Below are positions 16,215 through 25,033 of a DNA stretch of 64,000 bases, piece after piece. The notes under the pieces were generated by a model. The model made no database searches. It saw only the letters and a program-made list of their open reading frames with translations, and was not told the DNA's origin. The stretch's first letter is position 1; every line of letters begins with the position of its first letter. The translations under genes were made by a program, and so were the position numbers. The DNA lies in NCBI GenBank assembly GCA_021732085.1, contig JAKFVQ010000023.1, positions 62,001 through 126,000 on the forward strand. Reading direction: 5' to 3'. Source of the DNA: Candidatus Obscuribacterales bacterium. Lineage in GTDB: Bacteria; Cyanobacteriota; Vampirovibrionia; Obscuribacterales; Obscuribacteraceae.

Positions 16215-18863
16215 TTGTCAGGAACCGGTACTCAAGAGAAATCCAATGACGCGCAGACGCAAAGTGCGAATGCCGAGAGTTTGGTCATTGGAGACTCTAA
16301 AATTGGAAACGAGAAAGTCACCGCGAAACAAGCTCTTACTAACGTAATTACTAACCCCATCTTTCAGACATTGCTTTTGGTGGCATTGTGCCTTGCATGC
16401 TTCGGAAGGACGCTCGGCAGCTACTTTCTCGCCGACGACATAGGCGAAGTCCGCTACATCTGGCAGATCTTCAATAACAACCAATGGGATCTTTTCTGGT
16501 CGAACTTCACCGGAAACTACATGCAAGTTCCGAATATGGCTGTTTATCGCCCTATTTTAATGCTCAGCCTGGTCATTGATTTCCTCATCTGGAAAGGCAA
16601 CGCATTCGGTTACTATTTAACGAATTTGCTCTGCTTCACCGGAAGCACAATTCTTCTCTATACGTTCATTCGCCAACTCAGTTCCGAGTGGGGGAAGGTG
16701 AGATCATCGGCCGCGGCATTCTTCGGTGCGGCTCTTTTTACTGCGACACCACTTCACTGCGAAAGCATTTCCTGGGTAGTGGGGCGGGTCGATTCCCAAT
16801 GCTGTATGTTCTACCTGGCGGCTTTGAATTGCTTTCTGCTATCTCGCACAAAGCAAGCGAAACTGCTAACCGCGGTGGGAATCCTCTGTTTCTTTTTGGC
16901 AATGGGCACAAAAGAAATGGCGATTGGTTTTGCACCGACGTTGATGGCGATTGGGTTCCTATTGAACCGAAATTCCGTTTTTCAATCGGCTGATCAAAAT
17001 AAAGAAGCCGGAAAGCCCACGGATCTCAGAGCTGTGCTTACTCAGCTCAAGCAAAATGCAATAGCAGCATGGAAGTTCAGCAGCGCAGCTTGGGCGGCTA
17101 CCGCCATTTATTTCGTCATTCGGTGGCTTGCACTTGGGACTTTACTAGGTGGTTATGCCGGATCCGTTGGAGCCTCACAATCCGCCAACGCGATTTCCAA
17201 ATGGCTGGACTGTGATAGCTGGAGACGGCTCGTACTGCCGTTTTCATCAGAAGTATTCAGTGCAGGCAGCAGCAGCGAAACGATGCTGTTTGCATGCTAT
17301 TGCGGGCTTGTCGGTATCGTGGCTGTCCGAGCTTTAGCTGGCGCTCTCCCCTGGAAATGGGTAATGTTCCTTGGTGTTTGGGCGCTGACTCAACTTGCCC
17401 CGATATACAGATTATTTGGAATTGGAGTGAATCTTGAGGGCGCAAGATTCTGCTTCTTCTTTAGCATGTCCTTCAGCGTACTGCTGCCAATCCTGCTATT
17501 TGCACCAGAGAAGAAGGAGGAGGGACCGCTTGCGAAAAGGCTCGCTATTCTTTCATCGGTCCTGCTAATAGGTGCGACTTTTGTGTTAGCAAAGACTGCT
17601 TACGCATCAAACATTGTATGGCTGCACGCAGGGAAGGAAGTGCGCTCTGTCTTACAGGACGCACAACGGCTAGCATCAACAGCGCCTACAGGAAGCAAGT
17701 TCGCGTTACTGGGCATCCCCAAGGAACACGGCGGAGCACACATGATCCTGAACGGGTCGACGTTTGAAATGCTCATGAGTCCGCCATTTTCTGAGACGAA
17801 TTATTCAGACGCATTCATCACTTTCGACCCAATGTTGTTTGGTGATGATACCGCGATTAATGGTTCGCGCTTCCGAGAAGTTATCTGTTCGCAGAACGCT
17901 GTGAAAGGTCCTTATGTCTGGAATGGTGCCGCGAAGAAGTTTGAATTAGTCGATGTGGGAGCGCAGGCTTCCAGCCTGCTTCTAAAGAGTAACGACCAAT
18001 CAGTATTATTATCAGTGGCTGTAAAAGACAAGTCACCGGATCAGACACATAAAATCCTCCCCTACGTTGCCAACCATGCAATATTCAAATCGGGTGCAAA
18101 TGGTTTCGAAATCAGAACTCCTAATGCCGGCGACGGAATACTTCTTTCAAACCTGCAATTGAATCCGCTCTCCGTCGGCTACGTCAAGCTCCACTTCTCC
18201 AGTAGAGATGATTTATCCAAGCTTCCGTTTGAGTTGAGATGGAAATCGAACGATTCGAAGGATCAAAACATATCGAATGAGTGGAAAGATTACAATTCGG
18301 TTCGAGTTTATGGAACGGACGAAGTACCACCCTCGAAGCAGGCTGGAAGCCTGCGCTCCCATAGTGTCACATTTGCTGTTGGTCGAAAATGGCGCTGGTA
18401 TGCAACGCGCAACATCGACAATATCGCAATTGTTGTTCCTCCTTTGAAAGACGTAGTCGTGGATAAAGTGGAACTACTCAGTGCATCAGAATTGGCGCCA
18501 ACTTTATCCATTAACACAAAGCCTTGTGCAAACAGTGGGGCATACTTCACAACGGACGCTGTTACCATATTGTTGGCTCCCGCCGAGCGAGCCGACACCG
18601 GCACACCGAAATATCTAGTGCAGATTTCGAAGAACAATCATTTCTTCGAGAACTTCCACAAGGCGGATGAAAAACTTGCTGTCGCGCAATCCTTCCAAAC
18701 GGGGGAAACACAGCTCACAGTCAGACCAGAGCAGCTGGAAGGATCCGGTTATTATCAGGTCAGGGCCTGCAACGTAGATAATTCAGGAAAGGAAATAAGC
18801 GATTTTTCCGATCCGATCACTATACTTCTGCAAGAGAATGCAGCAGTCAAGAAATCGAAATGA
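16215..18863 (+). CDS. Large GT-C-type membrane glycosyltransferase with C-terminal soluble domain
   Basis: 882 residues from a TTG at 16215 with AGGGAAAG 7 nt upstream. After a polar N-terminus come about ten membrane segments (residues ~48-460). The first outer loop carries an acidic pair (LADDIGE, D74-D75) and VYRPI, the pattern of GT-C enzymes of the PMT/TMTC type that use polyprenyl-phosphate sugars on the outer face of the membrane. Residues ~470-882 are soluble, with beta-rich segments. Two palindromic repeat copies lie in frame in this soluble part (17957-17981 and 18335-18362). It overlaps the next gene by ATGA. The acceptor is unknown. Confidence 0.75.
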   Translation: MSGTGTQEKSNDAQTQSANAESLVIGDSKIGNEKVTAKQALTNVITNPIFQTLLLVALCLACFGRTLGSYFLADDIGEVRYIWQIFNNNQWDLFWSNFTGNYMQVPNMAVYRPILMLSLVIDFLIWKGNAFGYYLTNLLCFTGSTILLYTFIRQLSSEWGKVRSSAAAFFGAALFTATPLHCESISWVVGRVDSQCCMFYLAALNCFLLSRTKQAKLLTAVGILCFFLAMGTKEMAIGFAPTLMAIGFLLNRNSVFQSADQNKEAGKPTDLRAVLTQLKQNAIAAWKFSSAAWAATAIYFVIRWLALGTLLGGYAGSVGASQSANAISKWLDCDSWRRLVLPFSSEVFSAGSSSETMLFACYCGLVGIVAVRALAGALPWKWVMFLGVWALTQLAPIYRLFGIGVNLEGARFCFFFSMSFSVLLPILLFAPEKKEEGPLAKRLAILSSVLLIGATFVLAKTAYASNIVWLHAGKEVRSVLQDAQRLASTAPTGSKFALLGIPKEHGGAHMILNGSTFEMLMSPPFSETNYSDAFITFDPMLFGDDTAINGSRFREVICSQNAVKGPYVWNGAAKKFELVDVGAQASSLLLKSNDQSVLLSVAVKDKSPDQTHKILPYVANHAIFKSGANGFEIRTPNAGDGILLSNLQLNPLSVGYVKLHFSSRDDLSKLPFELRWKSNDSKDQNISNEWKDYNSVRVYGTDEVPPSKQAGSLRSHSVTFAVGRKWRWYATRNIDNIAIVVPPLKDVVVDKVELLSASELAPTLSINTKPCANSGAYFTTDAVTILLAPAERADTGTPKYLVQISKNNHFFENFHKADEKLAVAQSFQTGETQLTVRPEQLEGSGYYQVRACNVDNSGKEISDFSDPITILLQENAAVKKSK
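17957..17981 (+). repeat. In-frame palindromic repeat, copy 1
   Basis: Core GGGAGCGCAGGCTTCCAGCC followed by TGCTT. The inner part is a perfect inverted repeat GCAGGCT-tcc-AGCCTGC. Here it is read as GAQASSLL inside the GT-C gene. The same unit recurs at 18335, 24115 and 27567, and as a variant at 61177. Confidence 0.85.
18335..18362 (-). repeat. In-frame palindromic repeat, copy 2 (inverted)
   Basis: The same element in opposite orientation to copy 1, in the same gene 350 bp further on. Because of the orientation it is read as SKQAGSLRSH rather than GAQASSLL, so one element is tolerated in two different translations within one protein. Confidence 0.85.
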
Positions 18864-21800
18864 ACGACAACGAAGCTACTAGCCCAACGAACTCTTGCGT
18901 GCTGGAATCCTCTATTGGAGAGGATGCTCACAAAGACGAAAAGAAGAGCCGAACGGTAATCCACATCAAGATAAATAACCTTTGCAAAGCAGCAAACGCC
19001 TTTGTGCATCAGAGTTATTTTCCCTTGTTTCTATTTGCATTAGCTATGTCACTGCGAGCCCTGTATGACTGCGTATTCTTGGAACACCGCATCGCACACT
19101 TCGGAGACGCATACAACTTCTTGCGCACAGGCTCTTGCATGTACGAGGCCTTCGCAACATCCAACAACCTGGGAGAGCTCCTCGCTAAATTCTATGCATC
19201 AGCACCGCCGCAAGCACAGCTATTGCAATCAATGACTTCGATGAAGCTTGTGGATCGCCTATTAATCGATGGTCCAGTGTATCCAGGCTACCTGGCGATC
19301 ATCCAATGGCTCAACGGCATCGATCCGAAGAATCCAATTTTTGATGGGCACTCCGTCCAATTCTCACTCTGTAATGCATTCATCGATTCATTGGCATGCG
19401 TGCTGGTTTATTACATTGGTCGATTAGCTTTTAATCGGAAAGTCGGCGCCATCGCAGCAGTGCTCTTCGCGTTCTATCCGGCAGCAATTATTAACACACA
19501 ACATTGTTATAGCGAACCGTTCTCATATTTCTTGCTTTCAGCATGGACAGCAATTTTGCTATTCCTGCTTCTTCGAAACAAACGAAATACTGCCGTGGAT
19601 GCGCTGGCGTGGATGGGAATCGGACTCACCGCCGGGATGCTGATGTTATCGAAACCAGCGTTCGTCATTCTCCCACCAGCTATTGCAGTAGAGTTGGTGA
19701 CTTTGTCTTTGGCAGGATCATTCCTTCGAGCAAAAACACCTGCGGAAAGAAATAACTTGCTGTTAGCATCCATACGAAAATTCGCGATTCGTACATGCTT
19801 GATTGCGGCCGGCGCGGCAATAATTCTCACACCCTGGGTTTTCTTCAACAAATCTGTGAGCGGTCAATACTCAATTTTCGTCAACCGAGTTCCATCATTC
19901 AATATCTTCCACGGTAACCAGCTAAAAACTGACGGGTGGCGCTGCTATCCATTCTATGGAACGTTCCCGGGCGACACCCAGCACGTAGTCGCATCACTAA
20001 TGGAGGATGCCAAAGGAGATCCACTAGCCTTCGTTGGATTGCAATTCAAAAAAACAGCCCGCCTCTGGTCGGGCGTCTGGAATGAATACCATTACAAGCT
20101 ATTCGGATTCCCAATTGAACTTCAGTCACTCTTCCACCAGCTGCTGCTTTTGCTTGGCGCGGCTGGATTATCACGTACGCTGATTGGCAATAAACACAGC
20201 ACGTTATCCAGAAGATTTTCCGCTGGAATAGTATTGGGCACGATAGTGCTTTTTCACTTCGTCTACATTCCGTTCGAAGCTATCAGCCGATACGCAATCA
20301 CCGCGATGCCATCTGTCATCGTGCTCGCTGCATTTCTTGTTGAGCTATGCATGCGGGGAAAAACTAGCACCAAAGCGCTTGCGGCATTAGTTATCTCATC
20401 GTCGGTCGCATTCCAGATCATTTCTCAGAGTGGAAACATCGCCAACTTTACGGCAGGATTTCTTCCAGAATCTGCATTAGCTGTCGCACCTTACATTGCC
20501 AGTGCTCTAGCCGCTTTCCTCTTCGCCGGCACATTCTGGTGTCTTAGACACATGTTCCAGGAGCTCGACAAGCGAAATACTTTGAAGCTAAGCCTGCTCC
20601 CAGGAGCACTGCTTGCATTGGCATTTGCCACCACTGCATTCTACACACTCCAATCCTTCGACTGGAAAGAGTGGTCATGCAGAATAGAAGGAGGCGGGGC
20701 TTGTTCGCAAGTTGTCACACTACCGGCCGATGCAAGTTATCCAAGCAATTCAACAACTTTTGTTTTGGTTGATTTGGATTCCGACACACTCGGACCTGCG
20801 GTAAATGTCATTGTCAACAACGAGCTTCTGAAGGAGCGCCTGCAACCGTTGGCACAAATGATGCCGAACAATAAGGACATAATTCAATGTTTGGCAATTC
20901 AAGGCGAAGGCATGTCCAGGGATTTAAGAACATTTCGGAATTGGTGGGCTGTTCCATGCCCCACATCTTTGCTGAATCCTGGACAAGAGAACAACATAAC
21001 AATTCTTAGCGATTCTGCGAAAAACAGCGCCACCATTTACGGTGACTATCCGACTGCGATATCATGGCTACCCTCACTGCGCTCTTTCTCTTATACCAAA
21101 GGATTCACTACTTTTGATCATCGAGATCCGCGCGTTTTCGAGAAGCAAGCGCCCCTTGGTAAAGTTAGTAAGGCTAATACTACAAAGACGGGCACAGATG
21201 ATTTGTCCCCTGCCGTAGGCAAGCAGGTTGGACAATTTCGAATTCGGTTACTTACATGCTCGGGAGCAGAAACGCCTAAGCAGAGAAGCTCCACAGACCA
21301 GCAGGAAGGTCTTACATCTTCCCAGCTCACAGCGGCTTCCACAACAGAACAAAAATCAACCAGTCTTATTGGAGTAGCGACTGATAGCACCGCAAATAAG
21401 AATTATCCAGTACGCTTGAACGAACCGATTAACATTCTCGGAAAAGCGGAGAAGCAACAGGTCATCGCACAAAATCCAGCGACCTTCAATCCGCCGGTCA
21501 ACAGCATTGAGTTGAAATCTGGTCTTCCTCCTTCAACACGTTTTCACTTCACAAGCAAATTGAGAAGCCTCGCGGTGCCTCACCCATGCTTCGTCACAGT
21601 CGCATTCGAAGGCAAGGATGCATCCGGCAAAACAAAGACCTGGACATCCCAGTGGCAGCCCATTGGAATCAACATATATAAGGATAGAGCAATCGAGAGT
21701 TCATTCGGGGATCTAATTCCCACCGAGATACTCAATCTTCAAAACCTGCACGCAAAAATCTTTCTCTCGCCATTTCAACCAGACCTTCTATTTCTACGAA

Positions 21801-21910
21801 AGAAAGAAGCGTTGAAAGCCTCCATTGAAGTCACCGATGCTAAGCTAACCATCCTGCCACCGCTTGCGATTCCGGACAATGCAGAATCTCGCATTTGGAC
21901 TTTGTATTAG
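18860..21910 (+). CDS. Large GT39/ArnT-like membrane glycosyltransferase
   Basis: 1016 residues. The ATG at 18860 overlaps the previous stop (ATGA), so the pair is translationally coupled. Polar N-terminus of about 50 residues, then about 11 membrane segments (to ~600) and a ~400-residue soluble C-terminal part. The first outer loop holds HFGDAYNFLRTG (D83), where GT39 enzymes keep a catalytic Asp, and GPVYPGYLAI, LYY-type motifs and FAFYPAAIINTQHCYSEPF follow the family pattern. GT39 enzymes transfer sugars from polyprenyl phosphates to lipids or proteins outside the membrane. Donor and acceptor are unknown. Confidence 0.78.
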   Translation: MNDNEATSPTNSCVLESSIGEDAHKDEKKSRTVIHIKINNLCKAANAFVHQSYFPLFLFALAMSLRALYDCVFLEHRIAHFGDAYNFLRTGSCMYEAFATSNNLGELLAKFYASAPPQAQLLQSMTSMKLVDRLLIDGPVYPGYLAIIQWLNGIDPKNPIFDGHSVQFSLCNAFIDSLACVLVYYIGRLAFNRKVGAIAAVLFAFYPAAIINTQHCYSEPFSYFLLSAWTAILLFLLLRNKRNTAVDALAWMGIGLTAGMLMLSKPAFVILPPAIAVELVTLSLAGSFLRAKTPAERNNLLLASIRKFAIRTCLIAAGAAIILTPWVFFNKSVSGQYSIFVNRVPSFNIFHGNQLKTDGWRCYPFYGTFPGDTQHVVASLMEDAKGDPLAFVGLQFKKTARLWSGVWNEYHYKLFGFPIELQSLFHQLLLLLGAAGLSRTLIGNKHSTLSRRFSAGIVLGTIVLFHFVYIPFEAISRYAITAMPSVIVLAAFLVELCMRGKTSTKALAALVISSSVAFQIISQSGNIANFTAGFLPESALAVAPYIASALAAFLFAGTFWCLRHMFQELDKRNTLKLSLLPGALLALAFATTAFYTLQSFDWKEWSCRIEGGGACSQVVTLPADASYPSNSTTFVLVDLDSDTLGPAVNVIVNNELLKERLQPLAQMMPNNKDIIQCLAIQGEGMSRDLRTFRNWWAVPCPTSLLNPGQENNITILSDSAKNSATIYGDYPTAISWLPSLRSFSYTKGFTTFDHRDPRVFEKQAPLGKVSKANTTKTGTDDLSPAVGKQVGQFRIRLLTCSGAETPKQRSSTDQQEGLTSSQLTAASTTEQKSTSLIGVATDSTANKNYPVRLNEPINILGKAEKQQVIAQNPATFNPPVNSIELKSGLPPSTRFHFTSKLRSLAVPHPCFVTVAFEGKDASGKTKTWTSQWQPIGINIYKDRAIESSFGDLIPTEILNLQNLHAKIFLSPFQPDLLFLRKKEALKASIEVTDAKLTILPPLAIPDNAESRIWTLY

Positions 21911-22010
21911 CACGCAAGGACAATTCATGAGTAGGCACGTGAGGCGCCTTGCCAAGAATCCAAACAGGGCATAAACGACACCGTCTACAACTTATCAAGA
22001 CTATCCCGTT

Positions 22011-22393
22011 ATGAAAACAGCAGTCCGTCTATGATTATTTCGAGATGGAAGAATCGAAAATTTCAGCTTGTGATGTCGCGCCCGATTTTAGAAGAAGTAA
22101 CGGCAACACTTCTTGAGAAAGGAATTAGTGAAACGAGCATTCTGGAATTTGTCACTGCAATTGGGAACCTAGCACTATTCGTACCGGCAAACCTCATTGT
22201 ATATAGACTCGACAAAATTGACCCGGATGACAACAAATTTCTTTCTGCGGCGCAAGAATCTCAAGCCGATTTTTTAGTCTCTTTAGACGCAAAACACCTG
22301 CTTCCACTGAAACATCACTATAAGACACAGATACTGAATCCAGCAGTATTCATTCGAATTCTAGACCGAGAACTAGCCGAGGAAGACTCATAG
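22011..22393 (+). pseudogene. PIN-domain toxin remnant (COG1569-like), N-terminus deleted
   Basis: From 22031 a 120-codon frame reads IISRWKNRKFQLVMSRPILE, then FVPANLIVYRLDKIDPDDNK, FLSAAQESQADFLVSLDAKH and NPAVFIRIL: the body of PIN_3-type toxins (RNases). The usual N-terminus with the first catalytic Asp (VLDTN motif) is missing. Just upstream, the ATG at 22011 gives MKTAVRL then a stop at 22032, which looks like the true start of such a protein. A deletion of roughly 15-20 codons would explain both. The later acidic residues are still present. No antitoxin is visible in the 100 bp upstream. Probably inactive. Confidence 0.75.
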
Positions 22394-22431
22394 AGTTCGA
22401 AGTTCATTCCAGGCTTGGTAGAGCAGCGAAG

Positions 22432-23631
22432 CTACATAGGTTTCTTCATCTCGGTGCCGACGGCGGCTACGTCCATGCCTTTCTTGCTACGACTTACGGT
22501 GGCGAGATAGTCATGTAAACTTCGGTCGGACTGAACTGACGCAATTAGATCATCAAAGAATTTGCGACCGCCCTTCGAGTTCAAATGGCAGCAATCTTCA
22601 AAATCATTCAGCGAGTACGAACTCGTAGAACCAAGATCGAGGAATGTCGCGTTGTAGTTCATCGCGAGGTGATTGATCTGACGTTTGTATTCCTTTAGCG
22701 CATCGGAATTCAACGCAGCCAAATTCTGGCGAGTTAACGGCATGTTTACGATAAGAACGTTGACGCCATGATGCTCAGCTGAAATGAGGAAATCGCGCAA
22801 ATAGCCGGCCTGAGTATTCAACATTTCGTAGTTAGGCGGGTTATACAGTTTCTTGTAACGCTCCAAATCGCTTAGCTTATTCGGACGCTCCGTACCATCA
22901 CCGCCGGAGCTTGTGTATTCAGCAGTAGCAGGATGTTTGCTCACGTTACATGCAACATCGATCGCATGTGTTTTTACGTATGCCATTACCTTCTTAAAGC
23001 GATGCTCGAGCTTCGTAGGGTAGGCTTGCAACCCTTCTGCAGTAAAGCTCGCAGGCAAAATACTGTTGTCGTGAAACTCGGTAAGAAAACTATGAGTCGG
23101 TGTTTTCGCTGCATTTGGAAATGTGTTGTCTAAGAAATCGCGAGGCGCCACGCCCAGGATGACCAAACGAGGCTTCTTTCCAGTTGAAAGTATTGCCTCA
23201 AATATGCCTTGTTGATCAGACATGATAGAAGAAGCGACACCGAGATTCTTGATAGACAGATTCAATCCCAGTTTGTTCTTCAATAGCTTTTCAAAATAAT
23301 CCGATTTTGTGTATTCAGGAACCAGCCTGTCATAGAACCATGGTTCGTAGCAAGGCTTTTTCCCGTCAGCTTTCTCATCGCAACGCACTGACGGCATCAA
23401 CACGAGAGACGAACCCATAACAACAACGTCGGGGTTCTCTTGCGATGAGAGAAAGTTTGAAAGTTTCGAGACGAGGACCCGATATTTGGTTTCGACACCA
23501 TCGGCTGCGTCCAGCATTTTCGGTGGCACGAGTAAAGCCACAGCCATAGCTGCTATCAGAAATAGCACTATCAAAACATAGGGGCTATGGAACCAGGGCG
23601 ATTTATGTTGATTCGTCCGTGGCGCGCTCAT
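22432..23631 (-). CDS. Membrane-anchored SGNH/DltD-like protein
   Basis: 399 residues: one N-terminal membrane anchor (SPYVLIVLFLIAAMAVALLV) and an extracytoplasmic SGNH-like domain. Block I is VVVMGSSLVLMP with the nucleophile Ser; the Asp/His end is DCCHLNSKGGRKF. A middle segment (VILGVAPRDFLDNT) matches DltD/AlgX-like enzymes that move acyl groups onto polymers. It overlaps the upstream SGNH gene by ATGA at 23628-23631 and is third in an MBOAT-SGNH-SGNH operon, so a role in O-acetylating a surface polysaccharide is likely. Confidence 0.8.
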   Translation of the reverse strand: MSAPRTNQHKSPWFHSPYVLIVLFLIAAMAVALLVPPKMLDAADGVETKYRVLVSKLSNFLSSQENPDVVVMGSSLVLMPSVRCDEKADGKKPCYEPWFYDRLVPEYTKSDYFEKLLKNKLGLNLSIKNLGVASSIMSDQQGIFEAILSTGKKPRLVILGVAPRDFLDNTFPNAAKTPTHSFLTEFHDNSILPASFTAEGLQAYPTKLEHRFKKVMAYVKTHAIDVACNVSKHPATAEYTSSGGDGTERPNKLSDLERYKKLYNPPNYEMLNTQAGYLRDFLISAEHHGVNVLIVNMPLTRQNLAALNSDALKEYKRQINHLAMNYNATFLDLGSTSSYSLNDFEDCCHLNSKGGRKFFDDLIASVQSDRSLHDYLATVSRSKKGMDVAAVGTEMKKPM

Positions 23632-25025
23632 GGTGTCTCCTTTCCTGTGACGATGCGCTCGACAGCAGGTGTGAGTTGTGATGCTACGAATTGGTGACCG
23701 AACGGGGTCAAATGGACCATATAGAACAGATAATCCTTATCTTGATCCGACAGCTTTGTTGCAGGAGCCTGAAGATCAATTACAGGAATGTTGTTAATTT
23801 GAGAAACTTGTTTGAGCATATTCAATTCATCTGCGTAATTCATTCCGCAGAATTTGTCTTCGATTCCCTTTCGCAGGGAGAGCGCCGAGCGCACTGGCAA
23901 AGCAACGACAGCAAATTGGGCGCCACTTTTCGCGCTTTCATTCTTCATTTCGAAGAGCAATGAACCAAGGGTTCTTTCTACCAACTCACGATAGGTGTTG
24001 GCACCACCTGTGGTAGTGGTTGGTTTCGGTGAGGGCTTGACAGGGTCGACCTCCGACGTTGCTTGTGTGCTATCTTTCGGCGTCGATGTAGCTAGCTTCG
24101 GAGATTGTTTTTCCGAAGCGGGCTGGAAGCCCGCGCTCCCATTTGAAGTAGCCGTCTTTCCGCTCAGGCTTGCTTTAATCCAAGCATTTAGCTCGCTTCC
24201 TGTTTGACGCAGCGCTTTGCCAGGCTTCGTCAAGAAGAACAACACTTTCTTGTATGCTTCGTTGTGCATGCTCAAATCGAGTTCAGCGGCGGCAAGCAAG
24301 CCCCAGAGGCGGCTATGTTGCCGGAAGAAATCAAAGTTTCGCAAGCCGCGCGCGCGCGGGCTGCGCATCCATAGTTGCACAGGTGAAGAATCAACAACTA
24401 ACTTTCCGCCTGGCAAATGCAAGGCTGCAGGACGAACATTAGTAAGCACTTCATCAGGTGGCGACCAATTCTCAAAACAATCGCGGGTGTTGTAGCAAAC
24501 AAGCACCAAGTCCGGCTTGAACGCAAGAACATCATTTTTTAGTTGCAAAAATTCTTGTGCGGTCGAATATCCTGATGTTCCGAAGTTAAGCACTTGCACC
24601 GGCTTCTTCAAACTCGCCTGCAAATCTTTTTCAATTCCATAGGAGAAGCTTTTCTCTAATGGGACTTGCAAACTTTCAGTCAGAGAATCGCCCAACAAAG
24701 CAATGCGATAAGTGCCTGCTGGCTTGGCCAATGTGACGTTGGGCTCACGCAAGCCAAAGCTATTAAAGTAGGATGTCGACAATCCTTCGGAGCGCCATGT
24801 TATGCGCTTGTTGGTCATGTGCTTGAATCCTACTTGCGGATCCAATCTGAAGATTTCCTCCTCACCAAGGCCAGCGGCGAATAGAGCAGCTTCCACAAAC
24901 AAAATCGCTAGCAACTGCCATACCACTATTTTCCCGAGCAAAACTGGCAAAGAATCACGTTTCTTCGCCGGCAACGATGTACGTTGCACATTCGAAATTT
25001 CACGCTCTTTGATCGAAGTGCTCAC
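23628..25025 (-). CDS. SGNH hydrolase-like acyltransferase (AlgJ/AlgX-like)
   Basis: 466 residues from a GTG at 25025 with GAGGGAACA before it. An ATG at 25109 would overlap the MBOAT gene by 76 nt and is not preferred. Membrane anchor at about residues 30-50 (VVWQLLAILFVEAALFAAGL), then an SGNH domain: GDSLTESLQV (Ser), FGTSGYSTAQ, VCYNTRDCFENW and HLTPFGHQF (His). One palindromic repeat lies in frame (read NGSAGFQPAS) in a Ser/Thr/Pro-rich linker. It starts 8 nt after the MBOAT stop. In alginate-type systems such proteins complete acetyl transfer in the periplasm. Confidence 0.82.
   Translation of the reverse strand: MSTSIKEREISNVQRTSLPAKKRDSLPVLLGKIVVWQLLAILFVEAALFAAGLGEEEIFRLDPQVGFKHMTNKRITWRSEGLSTSYFNSFGLREPNVTLAKPAGTYRIALLGDSLTESLQVPLEKSFSYGIEKDLQASLKKPVQVLNFGTSGYSTAQEFLQLKNDVLAFKPDLVLVCYNTRDCFENWSPPDEVLTNVRPAALHLPGGKLVVDSSPVQLWMRSPRARGLRNFDFFRQHSRLWGLLAAAELDLSMHNEAYKKVLFFLTKPGKALRQTGSELNAWIKASLSGKTATSNGSAGFQPASEKQSPKLATSTPKDSTQATSEVDPVKPSPKPTTTTGGANTYRELVERTLGSLLFEMKNESAKSGAQFAVVALPVRSALSLRKGIEDKFCGMNYADELNMLKQVSQINNIPVIDLQAPATKLSDQDKDYLFYMVHLTPFGHQFVASQLTPAVERIVTGKETP
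24115..24142 (-). repeat. In-frame palindromic repeat, copy 3
   Basis: Same family as at 17957 and 27567, with one compensated change in the palindrome (GCGGGCT-gga-AGCCCGC instead of GCAGGCT-gga-AGCCTGC). Both arms changed together, so the pairing is preserved. It is read as GSAGFQPAS in the SGNH gene. Confidence 0.85.
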
Positions 25026-25033
25026 TGTTCCCT

